Source: Saccopteryx bilineata (lineage: Eukaryota > Chordata > Mammalia > Chiroptera > Emballonuridae). From it: DNA of 64,000 nucleotides. This document shows, piece by piece, positions 29,805 to 64,000 of this stretch. How positions within the stretch are numbered: the stretch's first letter is position 1; each line of letters opens with the position of its first letter. The stretch lies in contig NC_089492.1 of the NCBI RefSeq assembly GCF_036850765.1, positions 289,514,590-289,578,589 of the forward strand. The letters run 5' to 3'. Position numbers and translations under genes: made by a program. The notes below the pieces were generated by a model, which saw nothing but the letters and a program-made list of their open reading frames with translations, did no database searches and was not told where the DNA came from.

Positions 29805-32800
29805 GTGAGTAGGGACCCTGAGGGTGGGTGGTGGTCTCAAACTCCTCTGGGACTGGGTCCGAAGAAAGGGATCCCCACGAATCTTCAAATCTCCACTCCC
29901 AGACTTTCTGGACTCGCCCCCGCCCTTCTGACCTACTTAGAGGTTAAGCTGGGGGCGGGGCCCTTCCGCTGGGAGGAAGCACCCTCCCAGGGGCTCTAGG
30001 GGTCTGGAGGCCCCAGACAGAGAAAAGGTGGGATCCTTCACCATCTTAGAAAAGGCCCGGATAGAGGTGGAGCTGCCTGGTTCTGCCCTGGTGGAGGGAA
30101 CCTGTGTAAGGGGGGCTGGAGGAGCCCTATCCCCTGCTTCCCCGGAGTCTGGCCTGTGCACAGGGGAAGGAAGTTAGTCTCACCCCCAAGCCGTAGGCAC
30201 CCCTTCTGCCCAAGGATCTGAGGAGTGGGCTGCTCTGAGGGCAAGTCCTGGGGCCTCTGAGGTTGGGGAGACTGGGCAGGGAGAGGCCCCCTTGTGGGGA
30301 AACCACGCTGGAGCCAGCAGCACCTGTCTCCCAGGTCTCTCTCCTCCTCCTCCTCCTGCTGGGCGCCCAGGGCCGGAGCAGCTCACCCAGCCCCAGATGT
30401 GACTGTGCCCACAACTTACAGAAGAGGAATAGTCCGCTCTGTTGCAGGGGCTGTCCAGCAGGTGAGTGGCTGCAGGTGTGGGAGGGGTGTGGTGGGGAGG
30501 AGCGAGGGGAAAGCACGGTTGTTAGGCAGGGGTGGAGGAGAGGTGGCAGGCAGGCCAGGGAGGGGGGTTGGAGAGAAGTAAGGAGCCACAGATAGGAAAG
30601 GAGGGAGGGGAAGGTGGGGAGCCCCCTTTGGCTATCTGACCCCAGTCTGGGATCCACAGGGCACTACCTAGTGGCTAACTGCACAAGACCTTGTGGCAAT
30701 GTCACCTGCCTTCCATGTCCCCTGGGCACCTTCCTGGCCTGGGAGAACCACCACGAGAAGACGTGTACCCGCTGCAAGACCTGTGACGAGCAGGGTGAGG
30801 GGCTGCCTCGTGTTCAGTGGGGTCTCCTGAGGATAGGCCATGGCCAGGGTCTTTCTGAAGGACTTGTCTGGCTTGGGCTACTTTCGTGTGTGAAGGCCCT
30901 GCGATCACCCATCTCAGGCCCCTCTACCCCGATCCTGCCTCAGGACGTCTCTGTGCCCTTTGTTCCTGGTGACCTTCCTGTCTGTACACACCTCAGCCTC
31001 TGGTCTGCGGCGACTCTGCACTTCTCTTTCTTTTGGGTGGCCCTGTCTCTGGTCTGTCCCCTATCTCTGCTCTTTTGGGGATCTGTCCCACCTCCCTGTG
31101 GGGGTCTCTGCCTCTAATCGCTCTGCTCTCCCCATCTCCCTGCGTCCCCCACCAGCCTCCCAGGTGGCCCTGGGAAACTGCTCGGCAGTGGCGGACACCA
31201 GCTGCGGCTGCAAGCCCGGCTGGTTCATGGAGTGCTCGGTCACACGCTGCATCAGCATCTCGCCCTTCCACTGCCGCCCGTGCCTGGACTGCGGGGCCCT
31301 GCACCGCCACACACGGGTGCCCTGTGAGTACCTTCAGGATGGGCTATTGACCCCCACACCCCCTTCTCCCTGCTTCCCTCTCTCCCATCTTGACCCACAC
31401 CATCTCTTGGACTGCAGGTTCCAGCAGAGACACTGAATGTGGGATTTGTCTGCCTGGCTTCTACGAATATGGCAACAGCTGTGTGTCCTGCTCCATGTAA
31501 CTTCCTGACTGCCCTGGGCAGGGGGGAGGGAAGCTGGGAGCAGAGGGAGGGTCCAGGGTCTGGGAGAGGGAGCTTGGCTCTATGGTGGATGTGCTCCTCT
31601 TCAGGCAGACAGGTAAAGGGAAGTCTGGGTTCACCCATGCCAGGCTAATGGTAATCCTTCTGGCTGCCCATTATGTATAGGAGTTGTTGCTTACAGAGAG
31701 AGTCGTCACATTGGTCAAATTTAAAAACGTGGGCTGAGATTCAGAACCCACTTGTTCTCTGCAGGATCTGGGGCAAGTTACTTCAGCACTCTGATATGTG
31801 ACTTCCCCATCTGAGCATGGAGAGGGTAGGAAGTCCTCCCCCCGAGAGCATCTGCTATTTCCAGACACTGTTCCAGGTGCTGGCGATAGAACTGAACAAA
31901 AATCAGCAAATCTTGGTTCTTTACGGGGTTGACATTCTAGTGACTCAGTCTGGTCTAGAATAAGCGTGATAATATTGTGGTTGTTGATATTGTACCGGGG
32001 GACACAAGTGACATTTCAGCAGTACTTTGGGAACATTCTTGGGTAGAGTGAGGCTCCCGGGGAAGAGGCCTGGGAAGGAAAGAGGCCTTCAGGATGGAGA
32101 AGATACCGAGCAGTCCTGGGCAGCCCTCCTGGGTGCGGGTCCTCACTCCGCCACCCAACCCCGCCTCTTGCAGGAGCACCCTCTGGAGCTGTCCTGAGCC
32201 TTGTACGGCGGTCTGTGGCTGGAAGCAGAGTAGGTGGTGTGCTGGGAACGCCGTCGGAGAGCTGGGATGGGCCCAGGGGAGGTTGGGGGTGGCTACCACC
32301 CACCACCCACCAGCTGGCTCTTTCAGTGTTCTGGGTCCAGGTGCTCCTGGCAGGCCTGGTGGTGCCACTCCTGCTCGGTGCCACCCTGACCTACACATAC
32401 CGCCGCTGCCAGCCCTATAAGTCCATGGTTCCTGGTAAGCATGTGCATGCACGTATACACGTGTGCCTGGGGTCAGGACGGGGAGCTCAGAGCCCACTCA
32501 GCCCCAGTACAGAGGGGGAAACTGAGGGACGGGGTTCTGGGGGGTGAGCATGTGCATGCACGTATACACGCCTGGGGTCAGGACGGGGAGCTCAGAGCCC
32601 ACTCAGCCCCAGTACAGAGGGGGAAACTGGGGGAGGGGGTTCTGGGGGGTGAGCATGTGCATGCACGTATACACGTGTGCCTGGGTTCAGGACGGGTAGC
32701 TCAGAGCCCACTCAGCCCCAGTACAGAGGGGGAAACTGGGGGAGGGAGTTCTGGGGGGTGAGCATGTGCAAGCACATATACACGCCTGGGGTCAGGACGG

Positions 32801-34081
32801 GTAGCTCAGAGCCCACTCAGCCCCAATACAGAGGGGGAAACTGAGGGAGGGGGTTCTGGGGGGTGAGCATGTGCAGAGGAGCCTGAGAAAAGCTGGACCA
32901 GCACCCAGGTCCAGGCTGCCTGGCTGCCGGTTAGACCCTCCTGTCTTTCTCAGCAGACGGAGCTGGGATGGAAGCCCTGGCCCCCGGGCAGGTAAGACTC
33001 CGGAACGTTCTGGAAGAGGGTGAGCAAGCACCCAGGCCTCGGCCTGCTGGAGCTGAGAGATTGGGCCTTTTTCTAACTCATGGTCCCCAGTGGGTGGTAT
33101 GGTGGCTGGCATGGAGTGGAGCTAACCACATGTACCAGGTCATTAGTGATGCAGCAGCACAGTGCCAGGCCGAAGGCAGTTCCTAGCTGGGGTCCGCAGG
33201 TAAACAGGAGCTACCAGTTCAGTGGGCTGAGGGCCACCACGGTGACGGAGGGGCAGGGTACTCGGGCCAGGTGAGAGAACAGTGGCTGACCCAGCGGAGG
33301 TGGCCCTGGGGCGTGTTTGGTGGCCAGAGACTCCAGCCCCGGGGCCTTAGTAGGTAAGCAGGATTGACCTGGGGCTTCTCCTGGCTTCCAGGCCTCCCAC
33401 CTCTCGCCCCGAGACAATGCCCACACACTCCTGGTGCCACCCAGCGGCAGTGAGAAGGTCAGCACCGTCCAGTTGGTAGGCAACAGCTGGACCTCTGGTT
33501 CGCCCCAGACCCAGGAAGCACCCTGCGCGGAGGTGCCATGGTCCTGGGATCAGCTGCCCAGCAGAGCTCTTGGTAAGGAATTTAGTGGCTTGGGGCCTTG
33601 ATACCACTCCTAAGTCTGAGGTTAAAAAAAAAACTGGTTTAACTGAGGCAACATTTGCCAGCTTCCTGCTCCCTAACTACCTTGGTGGACCTCACTGCCC
33701 CTTGGCTGCAGACCGCATTCCCGTCCGCTCTCTGGTCTGTCCCCAGGCCCGCCGCCGCCGCCACCACCACCGCCGCCGCCGCTGCCCCCTGTAGGCTCGG
33801 CGGCTGCCACGCTCCAGCTAGGCCCGCAGCTCTACGACGTGATGGACGCTGTGCCGGTGCGGCGCTGGAAGGAGTTTGTGCGCACCCTGGGGCTGCGCGA
33901 GGCCGAGATCGAGGCGGTGGAGGTGGAGGTTGGCCGCTTCCGCGACCAGCAGTATGAGATGCTCAAGCGCTGGCGCCAGCAGCAGCCTGCGGGCTTGAGC
34001 GCCATCTACGCGGCCCTGGAGCGCATGGGGCTGGACGGCTGTGCCGAGGACCTGCGCAGCCGCCTGCAGCGCAGCCCATGA
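29763..34081 (+). CDS. TNFRSF25: TNFRSF25 (DR3), death-domain TNF receptor (10 coding exons)
   Basis: Spliced CDS: 29763-29804, 30335-30461, 30660-30794, 31156-31323, 31418-31496, 32174-32229, 32327-32434, 32954-32991, 33392-33572, 33747-34081. The total is 1269 nt, 422 residues, and all phases agree. The order is a Leu-rich signal peptide (about residues 1-27), cysteine-rich TNFR repeats (about 33-200), one membrane span in exon 7 (VLLAGLVVPLLLGATLTY), a cytoplasmic linker and a C-terminal death domain (about 338-420). DR3 binds TL1A (TNFSF15) and signals through TRADD to NF-kB or caspase-8, mostly in lymphocytes. The protein is close to the human length of 417. The oddities are a proline run before the death domain and a minisatellite in intron 7. 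Confidence 0.96.
30335..30461 (+). CDS. TNFRSF25: TNFRSF25 exon 2
   Basis: Acceptor TGTCTCCCAG, donor GTGAGT. It completes the signal peptide ([13 protein letters not shown]) and starts the first cysteine-rich repeat (RCDCAHNLQKRNSPLCCRGC). Confidence 0.95.
30660..30794 (+). CDS. TNFRSF25: TNFRSF25 exon 3
   Basis: Acceptor GATCCACAG, donor GTGAGG. Cysteine-rich repeat with CTRPCGNVTCLPCPLGTFLA and two N-glycosylation sequons (NCT, NVT). Confidence 0.96.
31156..31323 (+). CDS. TNFRSF25: TNFRSF25 exon 4
   Basis: Acceptor CCCCACCAG, donor GTGAGT. It encodes NCSAVADTSCGCKPGWFMEC and PFHCRPCLDCGALHRHTRVP, a TNFR repeat. Confidence 0.97.
31418..31496 (+). CDS. TNFRSF25: TNFRSF25 exon 5
   Basis: Acceptor GGACTGCAG, donor GTAACT. 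It encodes SSRDTECGICLPGFYEYGNS, the last large cysteine-rich repeat. Confidence 0.95.
32174..32229 (+). CDS. TNFRSF25: TNFRSF25 exon 6
   Basis: Acceptor CCTCTTGCAG, donor GTAGGT. It encodes STLWSCPEPCTAVCGWKQ, the membrane-proximal segment. In human lymphocytes this part of the gene is known for many splice forms. Confidence 0.94.
32327..32434 (+). CDS. TNFRSF25: TNFRSF25 exon 7, transmembrane
   Basis: Acceptor GGCTCTTTCAG, donor GTAAGC. It encodes FWVQ followed by the membrane span and the stop-transfer RRCQPYK. Its donor is the start of the 105/109-base tandem repeat. Confidence 0.96.
32437..32875 (+). repeat. Four-unit minisatellite in TNFRSF25 intron 7
   Basis: Units begin at 32437, 32546, 32651 and 32760, with a fifth partial at 32865, so spacings alternate 109, 105, 109, 105. 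The longer units read 'acacgtgtgcctggg' where the shorter read 'acacgcctgggg'. Each unit carries a GTGAGCATG or GTAAGCATG word like the exon 7 donor. Units are over 90% alike by eye. Confidence 0.95.
32954..32991 (+). CDS. TNFRSF25: TNFRSF25 exon 8
   Basis: A 38-nt exon, acceptor TTTCTCAG, donor GTAAGA. It encodes DGAGMEALAPGQ in the cytoplasmic linker. Confidence 0.9.
33392..33572 (+). CDS. TNFRSF25: TNFRSF25 exon 9
   Basis: Acceptor CTGGCTTCCAG, donor GTAAGG. It encodes ASHLSPRDNAHTLLVPPSGS and STVQLVGNSWTSG to WSWDQLPSRAL in the cytoplasmic linker. Confidence 0.95.
33747..34081 (+). CDS. TNFRSF25: TNFRSF25 exon 10, death domain
   Basis: Acceptor CTGTCCCCAG. It starts with Gly and 11 consecutive Pro codons (33749-33781), then LQLGPQLYDVMDAVPVRRWK and the six-helix death domain with LGLREAEIEAVE and QQYEMLKRWRQQQP, and ends QRSP-stop. 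The death domain is intact. Confidence 0.97.
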
Positions 34082-34360
34082 CGCGGGGCCCACCGCCCAC
34101 CCAGGGGCCCCGGGGGCCCTGGCAGAAGCCTAAGTACCGTTACTTATGCGTGTAGACATTTTATGTCAGTTATTATGTATGCCTCTGGCACGGCTCTGCG
34201 TAGCAGCGCCAGCCAGCCTCTCCCCTGTGGGCCCTCAGGGTTCCGGTTCAGGCTAATAGCATCGATGAACATCGGGAGGGGATCAAGAGGTTGCTCCGCT
34301 GTTTCTTGGCCTGAGTGTGGCCGAGGCCATGATATTAAATCAGCGAAGAAAAGCTGCTGC
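34082..34360 (+). terminator. TNFRSF25: TNFRSF25 3' UTR and poly(A) signal
   Basis: ATTAAA at 34334-34339, about 255 bases after the stop, followed by a T-rich segment (CTTGGTGTTTCC). The short 3' UTR fits the compact gene. Confidence 0.75.
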
Positions 34361-34594
34361 TTGGTGTTTCCCCGGGGCTGGGGTGTTAAGTGGCCCAGGC
34401 TTGGTTTTCGGGAGGTCTCTAAAAGGTCGATAGTCTTGCCACCCAGGGGTTGGGGACCCGGGCCGGGCCCAGAATGGCCCTTAGTGCCCAAGCCTGCCTC
34501 TCCCACTCCACCCCCCCGCCCCCGCGCCAACAAGAGGAAGTCTGCAAGTGCGAGCGAGAGTGAACTTGAGCGAGCCCCGGGCGTCTGAGAGAGC

Positions 34595-35343
34595 TTTAAT
34601 GGGGGTGCGAGGTGGCGGAGGCAGCAGTCAGGGACGGGTGCAGGGCTCCTCGCCCCCCATTCACCCCACCATTGCAGTGAAAGGATCCGAGGGCTCTGGC
34701 TGGGCGGTGTGCAGACTGCAGTGGAGGAAGGTGGGGCCCCAGGGCGACAAATCCGTCCCGACAGGCAGTTATCATCGTTTCTGGTAAACAAATGACTGAG
34801 AGGAAACCCTCGGCGGGTATGGGAAATGGGGCCTGCACTGGGCCTTGGGCCAGGCGCGCATATCTAGGTCAGGAAGGGAGGAAAACCCCTTCCCCTAGCG
34901 CCCGCGGGGGCCTGCCTCCGCCCAGGATGCACTAGCGATGTGGGGTTCTGGGGTGCGGGGGAGGGGGCTGCAGCCGGGTGTGCGTCCCGCAGGAAAACAA
35001 AAGTCACCACCCACGGGGCTGGGAAGAGCTCTGCACACGGTGACATTAAACGGAACATGCAAATATACGTAAATAGGCATGCAAATAAGCATCTTATGCG
35101 TCAACAACTTGGGCACTTTTTCTTTCTAGGCGACTGCAGCAATGGGCGCGCTTCAGCGTCCTCCTCAGGGCTGGGGATGCGAGGGCCCGGGCGGGGGTCA
35201 GGGAGGGGTTGCAGTGCTGGAGGGGGAGGGCAGCATGGCTCCCAGCCCTTCCGTTGGGGCTGGGCAGGCTGGGGCAGCAGGCTGCCTCCCCCCACCCCCA
35301 CCCCCCGCCCAAGCTTGCGAGGATGCGGGCAGGAAAGCAGCAT
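34595..35343 (-). terminator. ESPN: ESPN 3' UTR and poly(A) signal
   Basis: On the minus strand, ATTAAA lies at 34600-34595, about 745 bases past the ESPN stop codon. It is separated from the converging TNFRSF25 signal by about 255 bases. The UTR is GC-rich with no open frame. Confidence 0.65.
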
Positions 35344-63313
<27,970 letters not shown>

Positions 63314-64000
63314 CTGTGGAAGGAGAGCCTGTTAGTCCACTGGCCGTGGGGTCAGCTCTGTCCCTGGGCATCTTAACTGGTCTCTTTGAACTTCGGTTCA
63401 TAAGTGCCACCACCTAGCCATCCACTCTGGGCTGTCTGAGAATTGCAGGTCATGACTGTGACATGTCTATATAACATAGGCTTCCAGGATGTGGCACCCT
63501 TGTTATCCCAGCAGGAGCTCCAGCGTCTGGCCAGGACCCGTGCTTGTTACCCAGGCTCATTCAGGGAACACGTGAATGAGCAATTGGGAGTTGCTAGACC
63601 AAGGAGAGTGCCCCTGCCCACTCTCCAGGACTCCCTGGTGCTTGGGGCTGCACCAGGTTGGCATCAGGGTCGCAGGAGCACCCTCCGCACCCAACCTTTG
63701 CTCCCAACCTCTCTCCCTCCTCAGGTGTCACTCAAGAAGGGGTCTCCAGGTCGGTGCCCCTCCAACAACCCAATCTCAGTACAGAGAACTGCCCTGCCTC
63801 CCCCCACCCAGCAGGAAGACAGGCTGACTCCTTGCCCTGTCCTTTTCTTGCTCTTTGGGGCAGTGGGCAGGGACAGGGCAGCCAGCCAGTGGTGGCAGGT
63901 GTGGGCTTGAGGCAGCCTCTGGGAGCGGCTTAGGCAAGACTCCCCCGGAACCCCCCCAGAGGGAGCAGGACAATAGTCTGGGCCCGGAAGTGCCAAATGT
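63314..64000. other. ESPN: ESPN intron sequence reaching the window edge
   Basis: No exon is visible between the ankyrin exon and the edge. The start-codon exon of ESPN must lie further to the right. Confidence 0.7.

Noticed and set aside
32441..32761. 106-codon open frame made of repeated peptides
   Set aside because: It is the intron 7 minisatellite read in one frame; the unit lengths 109 and 105 would not keep one frame in a real repeat protein.
32437..32875. CRISPR-like direct repeats
   Set aside because: The units are contiguous with no unique spacers, and this is a mammalian intron.

Overview
The window is a gene-dense piece of a bat nuclear genome carrying three protein genes that lie side by side on human 1p36.31: PLEKHG5 (+), TNFRSF25 (+) and ESPN (-). 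Spliced genes with GT-AG introns, CpG-rich promoters, poly(A) signals and old MIR-type repeats show that it is mammalian. The bat assignment rests on the young repeats: full-length tRNA-derived SINEs opening with CCTGGCCGGTTGGCTCAG, a second SINE family opening with CCTGACCAGGCAGTGG, shorter Ves-like SINEs, and recent non-autonomous hAT transposons with intact ends. I cannot fix the bat family from sequence alone.

Layout. 1-9854 is 5' flanking or upstream-promoter sequence of PLEKHG5, with a CpG-rich patch at 4560-4925. PLEKHG5 runs from a CpG-rich first coding exon (9855-9974), across a 7.6-kb intron full of SINEs and hAT elements, through 20 more coding exons to a stop at 28618. The joined frame gives 1075 residues, or 1006 if it starts at the internal ATG at 17674. 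TNFRSF25 starts about 690 bases past the PLEKHG5 poly(A) signal and has ten coding exons (29763-34081, 422 residues). ESPN runs the opposite way. Its last exon stops at 35344 and its most 5' exon in the window is 63120-63313; the start-codon exon lies beyond the right edge. TNFRSF25 and ESPN are therefore tail to tail, with poly(A) signals only about 255 bases apart.

The ESPN locus is the most interesting part. Besides the ankyrin, proline-rich, WH2 and C-terminal actin-bundling exons, it holds a 27-nt cassette exon for a basic nine-residue peptide, a 12-nt microexon, and a likely internal first exon for small espins. It also holds a 1842-nt open exon (37731-39572) with a strong acceptor, a frame that fits the preceding exon and its own AATAAA. 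That exon encodes a 613-residue C-terminus that I recognise as espin-like (ESPNL) in type. Spliced in, it would give a large espin keeping the ankyrin repeats and WH2 but losing the actin-bundling module.

The three genes are not a pathway unit. PLEKHG5 is a RhoA exchange factor at junctions and in neurons, TNFRSF25 is the death-domain receptor DR3, and espin bundles actin in stereocilia and microvilli. Their neighbourhood is conserved synteny. All exon edges were read by hand from splice sites and checked by reading-phase arithmetic; the three reconstructed frames close without a break. Comparisons with human proteins are from memory.
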